Part shown: positions 1-30,301 of the stretch, in pieces
How positions within the stretch are numbered: position 1 is the first letter of the stretch
Layout: each line of letters begins with the position of its first letter
From: Cacajao melanocephalus
Lineage: Eukaryota > Chordata > Mammalia > Primates > Pitheciidae
DNA length: 64,000 bases
Direction: 5' to 3'
Assembly: GCA_963573385.1 (NCBI GenBank)
Contig: CAUYLG010033054.1
Coordinates: 1-64,000, forward strand
Notes under the pieces: generated by a model
Database searches by the model: none
Told to the model about the DNA's origin: nothing
What the model saw: only the letters and a program-made list of their open reading frames with translations
Program-made: the position numbers and the translations under genes

Positions 1-24
1 GGGGGGCGGGGGCGGCGGGGGCGG

Positions 25-109
<85 letters not shown>

Positions 110-112
110 GGT

Positions 113-148
<36 letters not shown>

Positions 149-230
149 GTGGGGGGGGGGGGGGGGGGGGGGGGTGTGGTGGGGGTGTGGGACGGGGGGG
201 GTGTGGGGGGGGAGAGGATGGGGAGATGGA
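1..230. repeat. Poly-G / G-rich low-complexity stretch
   Basis: Nearly pure G with rare T, C or A, grading into GGTGTGGGG. It is at the very start of the window, so a sequencing or contig-edge artefact is likely. If real it would be a strong G-quadruplex former. Confidence 0.9.
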
Positions 231-420
231 GGAAGTGGGGATGGAGGAAGGAGCAGAGAGATACCAAGGGGATAAAGGGACAGAGACTGGGAGATAGAGG
301 GATAGAGGACAGAAGGGACAGGACAGAGAAGGAGATGGAGGGTTGAGGAGAGATGGATCCAGGACCTGGGAGAGAGGAACAAAGCGCGAGACAGGCCGAT
401 GGAGATGCAGAAGAATAAAG
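231..420. repeat. Purine-rich GAGA/GGAGAT tract
   Basis: The plus strand is rich in GGAGATGGAGG and GACAGAGA words without a clean unit. Confidence 0.6.
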
Positions 421-455
421 CCATTCATTCACTCACTCATTCATTCATTCATTCC
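421..455. repeat. (CATT)n microsatellite
   Basis: Imperfect CATT/CACT tetramers. Confidence 0.85.
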
Positions 456-524
456 CAGGTGAAAGACGGTGGGCACTGAGCAGGCAAAGGGACCAGCTGT
501 GGGGCCAGGACCGGAGCTTCCTAC

Positions 525-640
525 CTGTTGCTGCTCAGGGCCAGCTGGCGGTGGTGACAGAGGCTGAGAGGCAGCATCTGGGTCCCTCCAGCCCGTCCCG
601 CCCCCTCCCCTGGGGTGCAGCCCCTATGGACCCGCCTTCT
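525..640 (-). other. Possible non-coding exon with splice donor
   Basis: On the minus strand CAACAG is followed by GTAGGAAG, a fair donor, after a GC-rich segment. GNG8 is the expected next gene past the left edge in the human order, so an upstream exon there is conceivable. No coding similarity is seen. Confidence 0.15.
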
Positions 641-779
641 CCAGCAGCCACCGTCGCCTGCTGCCCGCCTTGGGGCTGCCTCTCTGGGCCTACTCTCCTA
701 TCTGGCGGTCCTATCTTTATCCCTCTCCCTCTGTCTCTGCCGCTGCTGTCCTCTGTGTGTGACTCTCTCTGTGCCTCTT

Positions 780-1166
780 TCACACTCACCAGAAAAGATG
801 GGCCCTGGGCGTCGCTGCATTTGATCCACAGTCACACAAACCTCCCCAGTGTGTCCCACAGAGCCTCTCACTCAGCCACACTTGCCACCTCAGTGTCACC
901 CCACCAGCCTCCTGCTCACTGTCCCTCACACAGGCATATACTATCTTGCTTTGTCACGCAGTAGCACCATCCACCTTCACAAATCACCTTGCTCAACACA
1001 ACCTCACGCAGTCGGTCGCCCCAAATGCCACACACAGCCACCACCAATGGCGACCCCAGGGCTACGCAGTCAGATAAACCATCTCAGAACATCAAACGTG
1101 CCAGCAGTTTGTCACAGTGTCACATATAATATCTCCAAATGTCACACACATTTGCATGCCCCCCCC
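780..1166. repeat. Degenerate CACAC/TCTCAC low-complexity sequence
   Basis: Loosely repeated CACAC, CACTCAGCC and TCACAC words, the outer edge of the field that runs to about 3160. No gene is seen. Confidence 0.6.
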
Positions 1167-3165
<1,999 letters not shown>

Positions 3166-3282
3166 GCGTCCCTCGCTCCCTAGCACTCCCCTTCCGGCGC
3201 TCACACGCAGCCCCTGCCGGCCACACGAGGGCGCGCGCAGCACGCCCAGCCGCCCACCGGCCCCGCGAGGTCTCCAGAGGAG

Positions 3283-3710
3283 GTGGCCACAGGGAGGAGA
3301 GCCCGGCGGGAGATGAAGGGGACAGTCGGGACCAGAGGAGGCACGGGAGGGAGTCAGGGACTGGAGGGAGAGGACAGAAAATGGACGCAGAGAAATTCAC
3401 AGACGGGGGAGAGAGATGCAAGGAGAGTCAGAGAGACGCCGGGAGCTATAGGGACAGTACACAGTATAGGGACAGATTTAGAGAGGGAGAGAGCTAGGGA
3501 CCCAGACAGACAGAGACGGGGAGGGCGCTGCAGAGACAGGGACACGAGAGGCAGAGACAGACAGGACACAGAGAGACGCGGGTAAGAGAGAGACACCCAA
3601 GTCGAAATGCAGAGTCAGAGACAGAGACGAAGACAGACACACAGAGACGGAGGCAGAGGCGGCCAGAGAGACAAAGAGACGCACAGAGGGCGCCTTCCAG
3701 TGGGGACCCG
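3283..3710. repeat. GAGACA-type purine tract
   Basis: Plus strand dominated by AGAGACAGAGAGAC, CAGAGACAGGGACA and similar words. No fixed period. Confidence 0.75.
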
Positions 3711-3714
3711 ACGG

Positions 3715-3840
3715 CAGAGGCGGGGCCTGCAGAGGCACGACAGAACGGGCGGGGTTCAGGGGCGGGGATTTAAGGGGAGTGTCCCTGGGTGTAGCTGGGG
3801 CGTGTCCTGGTGGGGGCGTGTCCAGATGGGCGGGGCTTGG
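3715..3840. promoter_or_regulatory. GC-box cluster in CpG-rich DNA
   Basis: GGGCGG or GGCGGGG occurs near 3718, 3748, 3761 and 3828, with two GGGGCGTGTCC copies near 3799 and 3814, in a CpG-rich stretch of about 3180-4450. It could be an Sp-factor-bound promoter or enhancer. No transcript is evident. Confidence 0.4.
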
Positions 3841-4489
3841 GGTTCTTTCTGGACCTGGAGAAGGCGGGAGCCCTGGGAAGACATGGAGGTCGGGGAGGAG
3901 CGTCTCTACCGCAGTCAGCCCACCTTAATTCGGTTTTCACCGAAATTAGGGAAGGGAGACGGGTGGGGAGGGGACCCTGACCCGAGTCCCTGGTAGAGAT
4001 TTGCGTCTCGGATCCTAGCTCCCCTCCCCCTCCCCCTTGCGGGCGCAATGGGGCCAGATAGAGGAGGGAAACCGAGCCCACATCTGGAAAGCATCAGGCA
4101 CGCCGGACGTGCCAGGGCCCCAGGCCGGGCTGCGGAAGAGGAGAGGGGAGCCAAGGCACTCCCCGCCCCCCATCGGGGTCCGCCGGCGCCGAGGAGGGGC
4201 CTGGGCGTGCGCCGCGCCTCCGCGCCTGGCGCAGCTGGTTTCTATCAGCAGTCTGGCCTGGGCAGACCCCGAGGAGCAAACTCAGCTCAGAGTGGGGGAA
4301 GACAGGGTAACGACCCAATCTTCCCTCCCGCTCCTCCACCGCGGCCAGAAGCTGGGGGAAGGGGCAGACGGACAGACGGACACTGCCTGCCGAGAGCGCA
4401 GGCTCCGTTCCTCTCCCAAGCCGCAGACCGCAGCAGATGACCTCAGTTCCTGCCCTGTGCCCCCAGCCTCATGACAACCCGCTTGACGG

Positions 4490-4535
4490 TATTATGGTCC
4501 CCATTTTTTGGAGGAGGAAACTGAGGCCCTGGATT
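4490..4535 (-). mobile_element. MIR fragment
   Basis: Contains the CCCCATTTT...GAGGAAACTGAGGCC core of MIR. Confidence 0.5.
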
Positions 4536-4664
4536 CGGATTCCGTTCTGACTAATTATTCAAGAAATCACCAAAAAACGGTAAGAGTGAATTCCAGGATC
4601 AAATACCCAATCGCCTAGGTGTTTAGTGGGTCTCTCAAACTCAACGCATCCAACACTGAGCTGA

Positions 4665-5191
<527 letters not shown>

Positions 5192-5460
5192 TGGGGTCAT
5201 CCGTGACTCCCCTCCTTCTCTCACACTCCACAAGTGACCTAGCAGGACATCCTATTGGCTCTATCTTCAAAGCAACGCCACAATCCAGTCCCTCTCACTT
5301 CCTCTGCTGTCCCCACTTGGGTCCAGACACCTTTCCCTCCTGCTTGAACTATTACAATGACCTCTGCATTGACCTCTGACTTTCTACCTGTCCCCCTCAG
5401 CCTGTTTCCCACAGAGCAGCCAAAAGGATCCTGTTTCAAACTGTCCCCATATAATAGCAA
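5192..5460 (+). mobile_element. Ancient L2-like LINE fragment
   Basis: Words such as CCTATTGGCTCTATCTTC, GAACTATTACAATGACCTC and CAGAGCAGCCAAAAGGATCC match an old mammalian LINE-type 3' region as I remember it. Confidence 0.5.
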
Positions 5461-5541
5461 GTGAGTATGTGGAACAATCTGAACCCTCATATGCTGATGG
5501 GAATGCAAAATGGGGCAGTCACTTTAGAAAACAACCTGGCA

Positions 5542-5861
<320 letters not shown>

Positions 5862-6127
5862 TTAAACAGAGTTACCACATGACCCAGCAATTCCACTCCT
5901 AGGTGTGTACCCAAGAGGAATGAAAACATGCAAAAGCATATACAGAACTGTTCCCGAAGGCAATATTCATAATGGCCCAAAGTGGAAACAACACACATGT
6001 CCATCAGCTGCTGAATGGACAAACGAAATGTGGTCTATCCAGACAATGGACTATCAATTGTTTGCCACTAAAAGGAAATGAAGGGCTAATACCTGCTACA
6101 TGAATGGAAGTTGAAAATAGCATGCTG

Positions 6128-6385
6128 GCCAGGCGTGGTGGCTCACGCCTGTAACCCCAGCAATTTGGGAGGTTGAGACGGGCAAGCTGCTTAAGCCCAG
6201 AAGTTTGAAAACAACCTAGGTAACGTGGCAAGACCCTGTCTTTGCAAAAAATATCGAAAAGTTAGCCAGGCATGGTAGCATGTACCTGTAATCTCAGCTT
6301 CCCAGAAGGCTGAGTTGGGAGGATCACCTGAACTCAGGAGTTAGAAACTGCAGGGAGCCATGACCGCATCATTACTCTCCAACAT
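6128..6385 (+). mobile_element. Old Alu, tail degraded
   Basis: Alu head and both arms visible, without a clear A-tail. Confidence 0.85.
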
Positions 6386-6522
6386 AAGCTAAGTGAAAGA
6401 AGCCAGTCACTAAAGGCCATGTATTCTATGGTTCCATTTATATGATATGTCCAGAATTAGCAAATCTACAGAAGGCAAAAATAGATTATTGGTTGCCAGG
6501 CGCTGGGAAGGTTGGAGGATGA

Positions 6523-7219
<697 letters not shown>

Positions 7220-7265
7220 AAGTAAGTTACTTAAACTTCCTATGCCTCCATTTTTCAGAGAGAGC

Positions 7266-7624
7266 TGGCGATATGGTTTGGCTGTGTCCCCACCCAAATC
7301 TCATCTTGAATTGTAACTCCATGATCCCCCCATGTTGTGAGAGGGACCCAGTGGGAGATATTTGAATCATGGGGGCAGTTTCCCCCATACTTGTGGTAGT
7401 GAGGAAGTCTCAGAAGATCTGATGGTTTTATAAGAGGTTTCCCCTTTTGCTTGGCTCTTATTCTCTCTTGCCTGCCACCACATGAGACGTGCCTTTTGCC
7501 TTCCACCATGACTGTGAGGCCTCCCCAGCCGCGTGGAACTGTGAGGCCATTAAACCTCTTTTTCTTTATGAATTACCCAGTCTCAAGTAAGTCTTTTATC
7601 AGCAGCATGAAAACAGACTAATAC
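7266..7624 (+). mobile_element. Solo LTR, THE1/MST type (ERVL-MaLR)
   Basis: About 359 bases running from GATATGGTTTGGCTGTGTCC to AACAGACTAATACA, with an internal ATTAAACCTCTTTTTC signal region. It matches a THE1-family LTR as remembered. No internal retroviral sequence adjoins it. GCTGG/GGTGG at the edges could be the diverged 5-base target duplication. It lies in unannotated DNA below DACT3. Confidence 0.88.
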
Positions 7625-8311
7625 AGGTGGAGATGATTAAACGAGTCAATATGTGTAAAGTGGTGAGAATAGAGTCCAGCAAGTCATAAGTGCTCAAATA
7701 AGTGTCAGCTGTTACTTTTTGTAAGCACTAAAATCTTAAAAGGGAGACCCTTAAATACCCATCCATATTTACTTCAACCATTTTGGCCACTAAGTGACCT
7801 ATGCAGCCCTAGACAAGTCTCCTCTCCTTTCTGACTTCCGTTGCCCCTTTTATGGAATGAAGTTGGAGTAATTGTTCCCAAGGGCCTGCCTAGCAATAGC
7901 TTTTCCTGGAAAACTTTTAAAAATAACTTTTATTCATTATTACTCTAAGTGAAACATAGGTCTATCCCTAATCCTGCCCCCCACCCCCATAGAAGCTCTG
8001 TAGGGCAGGGGCTTTCTTTCTGTTTTGTGTCCGCTCTAACCCCAGTGCCTGGCTGGGCACTGAAGATCCAGGTGAACACAGGAGGCCTGGTCCCTGCTCT
8101 TTCCAAGCTCAAAGGGAGATAGATCTACCCACGTAGACTCAAAGGTCAAAGCAGCAACAAACACACATCCTTCTGACTGTGGAATCAGGTGGGGGCTGGG
8201 TCCTAGCCCTGGATTCCCCTTGCTGTGTCACCAAGCCAAGCAATGGTCCCTCTGTAAGCCTCCATTTACCCATCTAGGAACTGAGTATAATTTTATATAC
8301 CCAATAGAAAA
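7625..8311 (+). mobile_element. MIR and L2 remnants
   Basis: 7625-7715 resembles a MIR 3' end (AAGTGCTCAAATAAGTGTCAG). 7990-8090 resembles L2 (CAGGGGCTTTCTTTCTG, CCCCAGTGCCTGGC). The rest is unassigned. Confidence 0.5.
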
Positions 8312-8650
8312 ACAGGACGAGCACGGTGGGTCATGCCTGAAATTCTGAGAGACTCCCAGGCTCCCCTCACATTTTGGGTGGCCAAGGTGCAAGGACTACT
8401 TGAGGTCGAGAATTCAAAGCTAGCTTGGGTAACATAGTAAGAGTCCATCTCTACAAAAAAATTGAAAAAGTAGCCAGGCGTGGTGGTGCATGCCTGTAGT
8501 CCCAGCTGCTGGGAGTCGGGCGCAGCTGAGGTGAGAGGATTGCTGAAGCCCAGGAGTTCAAGGCTACAGTGAGCTGTACCACTGCACTCCAGCCTGGGTG
8601 GCAGATCAGGACCCTGTCTCAAAAAAAAAAAAAAAATAATAATAATAAAG
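8312..8650 (+). mobile_element. Old Alu with extra internal sequence
   Basis: Head GGTGGGTCATGCCTG, A-tail at 8621-8650. About 25 bases are inserted after GAAATTCTGAGAG. Confidence 0.85.
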
Positions 8651-8695
8651 AAGAAGGAAGGAAAGAAGGGAGGAAGGGAGAGAGAAAAAGAGTAA
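8651..8695. repeat. GAAGG/GGAA purine microsatellite
   Basis: Grown from the Alu tail. Confidence 0.8.
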
Positions 8696-8789
8696 AAAGG
8701 CAATTCACATAAGAGGAAATACAAGAGCCAGTAAGCATACAAAACTTGTGTTACCTCAAGGAAAAGGGAGGAAACATGCTAATTAAAAT

Positions 8790-9120
8790 GGAACACAGTT
8801 TATTCCCCATAAGATTTGCAAAATGAAAATGATCAATAGCATCTATCATTTGGCAAAGGGGCAGAAAATAGACATCTCAAAAACTGCTGTTAGAAATGTC
8901 AGATGGGGCAGTGTTAATGGAAGGAAGTGTAGCAGTGTCCACTAAAAGTTCTTAAGTGGGCATACTATTAATGACCAAGTAGCTCTATTTCTAGGAATGG
9001 ATCCTACAAAAATACACACATATATGCACAGAGGCAAATACAAGGACATTACTGTAGCAAGATTCACAATAGCAAGAGAACTGGAGAGCTGACAGTAGGG
9101 TTAGATCATGACAATCCCCA
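8790..9120 (+). mobile_element. L1 3' end remnant
   Basis: AGCTCTATTTCTAGGAATGG, ATTACTGTAGCAAGATTCAC and AATAGCAAGA are degenerate L1 3' end phrases. Confidence 0.55.
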
Positions 9121-9128
9121 TAATGGAG

Positions 9129-9437
<309 letters not shown>

Positions 9438-9507
9438 GTAATGGAGTCTTATATGCAGCTATCAATAATATAGTGATAGGAAAATATGTTACCAAAGTTG
9501 GATGAAA

Positions 9508-9804
9508 TGTGCCAGACATGGTGGCTCACATCTGTAATCCTAACACTTTGGGAGGGCAAGGCAGGAGAATCACTTGAGCCTAGGAATTCAAGACCAGCCT
9601 GGGCAACATAAGCAGACCCCTTCTCTATAAAAAGTTTAATAGCTGGACAGGGTAGCATGCACCTGTGGTCCCAGCTACTCAGGAGGCTGAAGTGAGAGGA
9701 CTGCTTGAGCCCGAGGAGCTGATGCTGCAGGGAGTCACAATCACACCACTGTTCTCCAGCCTGGGCAATAGAGCAAGACCCCATCTCAAAAATTAAAAGA
9801 AAAA
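9508..9804 (+). mobile_element. Alu
   Basis: Full old dimer ending in an A-rich tail. Confidence 0.9.
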
Positions 9805-9980
9805 ATAGATCTAGATGAAATGGACAAATTCTTAGGTGAATAGGGCTTAGCAAAACTGACACAAGAAGAAATAGAAAACCTAAATAGTACTATAACTACC
9901 AAAGAAATTCAGTCCTTAATTTAAACCCTCCCCATAAAGAAATCTCCAGGCACGGATGATTTCATACAAAAAAGTGATGA
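9805..9980 (+). mobile_element. L1 ORF2 fragment
   Basis: ATGGACAAATTCTTAGGTGA through AAATCTCCAGGCACGGATGA is a decayed piece of the L1 ORF2 reading frame. Confidence 0.7.
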
Positions 9981-10019
9981 ACCCTGCATACATATAGTCC
10001 AATTTATGGAAACATAGTT

Positions 10020-10095
10020 TCACACGTATATACATATAAAGTATAACTATATGTATATCCATACATATATATTTATATAGTTAGATTCATATATG
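10020..10095. repeat. ATATGTATA low-complexity tract
   Basis: Imperfect TATATGTATAC words. Confidence 0.8.
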
Positions 10096-10221
10096 TATGC
10101 AAACACATAAAGAAACATGGGAGGATGCACATCAAACTGCTGACTATGATGACTGTGAGAGAGGGGACTTAGGGGCTGGCCGTTTCCTGTGCTGTTCCCA
10201 TTTTTGTGAAACCATAAAAAA

Positions 10222-10514
<293 letters not shown>

Positions 10515-10719
10515 GAAATAGTATTTATGACCAAACATAACCCAATCAAAGATGAGATTCATTGATGTAAAATAGCCAATGGTAGGAAGATGATGTTAAG
10601 ATTCACCCTGGGATTTCCCTGGAAACTGCCATATCCACAGCAAACATAAGTTGTTCAATAAATGTTAGTCCAAAGGAAAAAGAGCATTTCTCCCATTTCA
10701 TCATTCAATGAGAGTCTAC

Positions 10720-11585
10720 CACATATGTAACACTGTGCATTTATTTACAAAGAGGTTAGAGAAACACACAGAATCTGGCCCCCCTTTGCACTGGGGAGTC
10801 ACCATCGTCATAATAAATACAGTAATTTTAAAAAAGAAAAAAAAAATACTAGATTGGAACAGCTGAGGGTCATCAGGCTTCCCCCATTCCCTCTCACAGT
10901 GGGTGGGGGCACGAGATAGAAACCATCTTCCTTCCCCTCTTCTACCTCCGAATCCTCCATAATTGTCCAGGGATCGAGGTGAAAGAGTCCTTCTTTCCAG
11001 ATGTTGCCAACTCCTACGTGACCCTCAAAACCGCCAAATCAGTGCTCCTTCCCTTCCCAGGGCACTCTGCAGGAACCACCTGAGTCAGACACAGAGTCTC
11101 TGACCAGGGTGCCAAGGGGATATCTTAAGGGTCCAGGGACATGGAGAGGGCACTTTGTGAATGAGAGGGGGGCCATCGCTGGGCAAGGAAAGGAGGAATG
11201 AGAGGGCTCATCAGGAATGAGAGCGGTGAAGGGAAACAGACTAGGCTTCTAAGCTAAGATGGGGAAATTCAAACCGAATTACCCCTTTTGCATACATGGA
11301 CACTTACTGTACAGATGAGGAAAGTGACGCCCAGAGAAGGGGAACTGTCTTGCCCAAGGGCTCCCGAGCTAGAAGCTGAAATGGGTCAGACAGGGCCCCT
11401 CCCCCTTCCTCTCCGTGGTGCAGGGGGAGCCTTTTCAACCAAGACTGCTAGGAGTGAGGAGAGTGAGGAGGGTCTTTGGAAGCAGAGAAAACGATGGTCT
11501 TTGGAAGGTAGATGTGGAAGGGTCAGTGGTTGGGAGTGTGGAGGTGCAGAGGCCATGAAGGGGGAGCCCAAGCAAATCCCCAACC
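10720..11585 (-). other. DACT3: Probable DACT3 3' UTR and poly(A) signal
   Basis: The sequence after the stop is mostly free of young repeats, with a MIR trace near 11300-11390. On the minus strand a perfect AATAAA lies at 10745-10740, so cleavage near 10720 is likely, giving a 3' UTR of about 0.87 kb. The end is inferred from the signal only. Confidence 0.55.
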
Positions 11586-24566
<12,981 letters not shown>

Positions 24567-25080
24567 GGCTGCGGCCCCCCGCCCCAGCCCGGCCGGGCCC
24601 CGCGGCCACCCCTCTCCCGGTCCCACCTCCCCGCCCCAGCAGCCTGCCCGCCCGCCCGCCCGCCCGCTGGCCGGGCTGTCACCGTCTCATCTGCATAGGC
24701 GCCCGCCCATTGGGCCGCCCACCCGCGCCTTATCTGCATGGCCACGCCCCCTGTGACCGAGCAACAGCCGCCTATTGGTGGCTACCCTCCCTGACGAAGA
24801 TGCACAGCCGTGCACCCGCGCCGCCCTACACGACGCATGCTCGCAGCTGCCTACTCACTCCTCTCGCCACGCCCCCTCCGTGCAACCGCCTTGGGCCCCT
24901 GGTCACGCCCCCCTAGAGTCACAATGAAACAAGCCCGCCCTTGCTTCAATGCCATTGGTCTGTGCCTGGCCGGTCTTGCAGCAGGTTCCACCCTCTTGCG
25001 GGCGAGCTCTGGCTACCATTGGACTGTCCGGCACGAGGGGAAGGGTGATCTATAAATAGGGAATGGGTCCACGTGACAGT
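24567..25080 (-). promoter_or_regulatory. DACT3: DACT3 promoter region, CpG-rich with four CCAAT boxes
   Basis: The DNA above the start codon is GC- and CpG-rich and free of repeats. ATTGG (CCAAT on the minus strand) occurs near 24709, 24774, 24954 and 25018, in good NF-Y context. I see no TATA box for DACT3, so a dispersed CpG-island start somewhere near 24600-24750 is likely. The exact start site is not visible. Confidence 0.6.
25051..25058 (+). promoter_or_regulatory. Divergent TATA box upstream of DACT3
   Basis: TATAAATA lies on the plus strand, about 35 bases after an ATTGG box and about 12 bases before a CACGTG E-box (25070-25075). Spacing predicts a plus-strand start near 25080-25085, pointing away from DACT3. 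Human DACT3 has an antisense lncRNA annotated nearby (DACT3-AS1). Whether this box drives its counterpart is inference. Confidence 0.45.
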
Positions 25081-25299
25081 TTGGCAGCTGCTCCTACCCC
25101 TTCACCCCGCCCGGCCTTCAGCTTCTGAGGCTGCGCAGGGAGAGAAAAGGGTTAGAGGGTTGAGCCCTGACTTCGCCTCCTCTTCCAAGAAGCCTTCCCA
25201 GACACTCAGCTGTAAAACGAGACGTACGTCCTCCGATAAAATTATGTTTCTACTTAGGGCTGGTTTCACCAGCTTGGAATCCGCTTAGAAGGGTCTTCG

Positions 25300-25920
25300 C
25301 GCTTGGTTGAATGTTCTGCAGTTGCTATCTTGAAATTCTTAGTTTTTGAGCAAGAGACCCCTTGTTTTCACTTTGCACTAGGCCAAATATGTAGCCGGCC
25401 TTGCTGCTAAAAGTCTAAGATCGACTGCATTCCAAATTCTGGAATTATAAGACCCTGGGTGGAAGATTCTATTCTTTGACCGGAAGAGAGTCTAAGCAGC
25501 TTTTGTCTCCCAGGTGCTGTGAGTTTGTATGCTCATCATTCTTCCATTCCAGGGGCCTTTGTTCTACGTTCTAAGGGGCTTTGTTCTCAGCCTTCTGTGA
25601 TGCTCTATGCTCAACGTTCTCCGGTCCTAGGAGTCTGAGCCTGACATTCGTTTCCAGGGCTTTCTGCTGTGTCTGTCCCCAGGCTCCGCGAGCAGGGCTG
25701 GGGCACCCTCAGGCGGCCAACCTGTGTCACTACGCCGAGCGTGCCTCTACCAACTTCCAAGACCTAGCTCTAATATTCATACCCATTTCTCAGACAGACC
25801 TTGGCTCCCTAAAAGCCAAGGCCCAGAAGATCATATAAGAAATTCCCTCTTTTATGATTCCCCGTGCTCTAAGTGACCTTCTGGTGGTGAGATGGAGAGA
25901 AAATGATAGTGCCGATAGAC
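25300..25920. other. Unassigned intergenic sequence above DACT3
   Basis: Unique DNA with loosely repeated GTTCTA and TTCTGG words at 25430-25660, similar in style to the array at 56-59 kb. No gene is recognised. Confidence 0.4.
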
Positions 25921-25924
25921 AGCA

Positions 25925-26155
25925 AAGTCTCCTGGAGCCAGACTTCCTCACGGTGAGTCACAGATCTGCCACTTGCCAGCTGTATGAACTTGGAAACTTA
26001 CTTAACCTCTCTGCTAACGTTTCTTCATCTGATCACGGGATCATAATACTGGCTGCCTCGTAGAGTTTTCCTAAGGATTAAATGAAATGTATCTTGTACT
26101 TGAAGCAGTGTCTTCTGTGGATTACAAGCCACAGAAGGCTTTGATAAATGTTTTA
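25925..26155 (+). mobile_element. MIR
   Basis: CAGATCTGCCACTTGCCAGC, TTACTTAACCTCTCTGC and AAGGATTAAATGAAATG. Confidence 0.82.
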
Positions 26156-26245
26156 AAATAATCTAGAAAGTTTCAGGGGAAAAAAAAGTCTTGAAATTTA
26201 GTAGAGACAACCTTTGTTCAGTCTTCCTCTTGTTCAAAATAGACT

Positions 26246-26705
26246 TAGAAAATTAGTCGGGTGTGGTGGTGCTCACCTGTAGCCCCAGCTACTTGGGAGG
26301 CTGAGACAAGAGGATCGCTGGAGCCTGGGAGGGCAGAGGTTGCAGTGAGCCATGATCACGCCACTGCAGTCTAGCAAGATCTCTAACAATGAGATCTTGT
26401 CTCACAAAAACGTGGGGGGCCATGTGCAGTGGCTCATGCCTATAATCCCAGCACTTTGGGAGGCAGAAGCAGATGGATCACCTGAGATCGGGAGTTCGAG
26501 GCCAGCCTTGGCAACATGGTGAAACCCCGTCTCTACTAAAAATACAAAAAGTAGCCAGGCATGCTGTTGTGCACCTGTAATTCCAGCTTCTGGGGAGGCT
26601 GAGGCAAGAGAATCACTTGAACTCCAGAGGTAGAGGTTGCCGTGAGCCAAGATCATGCCACTACACTCTAGCCTGGGAGATAGAGCCAGAATCTCTCTCA
26701 CAAGA
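26246..26705 (+). mobile_element. Alu right monomer (26246-26405) and Alu (26415-26705)
   Basis: The first has only the right arm. The second is a dimer. Confidence 0.9.
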
Positions 26706-27415
<710 letters not shown>

Positions 27416-27439
27416 ATGCAAATGAAAGGCAAAAGTTGC

Positions 27440-27779
<340 letters not shown>

Positions 27780-27794
27780 TTAAAATGGGGATCC

Positions 27795-27914
27795 CAGCCA
27801 GGCTCTGTGACATGCAGCTGTAGTACCAGCTACCCAGGAGGCAGAGGCAAGAGGATTGTGAGCTCAGGACTTCAAGGCAACCTGGGCAACATGGTGAGAC
27901 CCTGTCTCTAAAAT
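27795..27914 (+). mobile_element. Alu monomer
   Basis: Diverged; ends CATGGTGAGACCCTGTCTC. Confidence 0.75.
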
Positions 27915-28168
27915 AGCGTGTGCAGGAGGGAATCCTGGAGTTTCTGATTCTAGGAGGAGGCTGTTTCATGATGGCATCTACCTGACCCAAGGTTCCTAGG
28001 ACAGCTGTCTAGATTGCAGCCTCGTCTGCTTCCAGGGCTCTTGAAAGAGCCTCCCTTTGAGGTCTTCATTGGGAATGGATTCCCATTCAGCACAGGTCTT
28101 CTATCTCTTTATCTCTGAGATATGAACCCAAGGCAGGACAGTCTGATGTTTGCAATAGTGTAGGGTCC

Positions 28169-28629
<461 letters not shown>

Positions 28630-28997
28630 TTAGTGACAAGCATGAGTCTACTTAGTCCTTGATAATATCTGAGAAAGTTTGATTATAGTAGATTAGAGTC
28701 CTCAAGGGCCCAATAGGAGTAGAATCCTCGTGAGTCTTTGAGTGATTATTTCATAAGAAGATTGTTGATGTATGCTCTGGTAGGAAGAGTAATGGCTCCC
28801 CAGAGATGTCTTCATCTTTATCCCTGGAACCTGTGACTATAGTACCTTTTATGGAAAAAAGAACTTCCTGTGATTAAGAATCTTGAGATAGGGAGATGTA
28901 TCTTGGATTATCCTGGTGGATCCAATATAATCACAAGTTTCATTATAAGATGGAGTCAGGAACATTAGAATCAGAGAAATATGTAAATATAGAATTA

Positions 28998-29288
<291 letters not shown>

Positions 29289-29349
29289 AATCTCTATTGT
29301 TTTTTTTCCACCCATTTCTAAGCTAATAAATCTCTATTTTTTTATATAT

Positions 29350-29456
29350 AAAAATATGGAACGCTTCATGAATTTGCATGTCATCCTTGCGCAGGGGCCA
29401 TGCTAATTTTCTCTGTATTGTTCCAATTTTAGTATATGTGCTGCCGAAGAGAGTAC
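29350..29456 (-). pseudogene. U6 spliceosomal snRNA pseudogene
   Basis: On the minus strand the 107 bases follow U6 from the CTTCGGCAGCACATATAC 5' stem, through a diverged box with GAGAAAATTAGCATGGCC, to CGTTCCATATTTTT-like 3' sequence. The start reads GTACTC instead of GTGCTC. AAATCTCTATT and AAATCTCTGTT flank it, so it is a retrotransposed copy. No proximal promoter elements were recognised, so it is probably silent. Confidence 0.93.
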
Positions 29457-29493
29457 AAATCTCTGTTGTTTTAAGGCACTAAATTTGTGGTGA

Positions 29494-30086
<593 letters not shown>

Positions 30087-30301
30087 CCTGGCAGGATGCT
30101 CATTAAGGGGGTTGATGGTCATTTCCCCCTGAAGGTTAAGTAGTGCTTATAGACACAGAGGAGAGAGTTGGCTGGAAGTGAGTCACTGGGAGACTGAATC
30201 TTAGACTCAAATTCCTTTTGCATGTCAAAGCTAAATAGTGTCAAGTCCACTGTCCCTTTTCTTTACAGTACATACAAGTGTCTATCAAGATTAGGTTTTG
30301 A

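Noticed and set aside
149..346. Gly-rich frame in the poly-G stretch
   Set aside because: Direct translation of G-rich low-complexity DNA.
7266..7624. Intact endogenous retrovirus
   Set aside because: Only a solo LTR is present, with no internal region beside it.
24567..24626. 20-residue N-terminal extension of DACT3 from an upstream in-frame ATG
   Set aside because: Human DACT3 starts at MIRAF, and the extension is GC-driven Gly/Pro-rich sequence.
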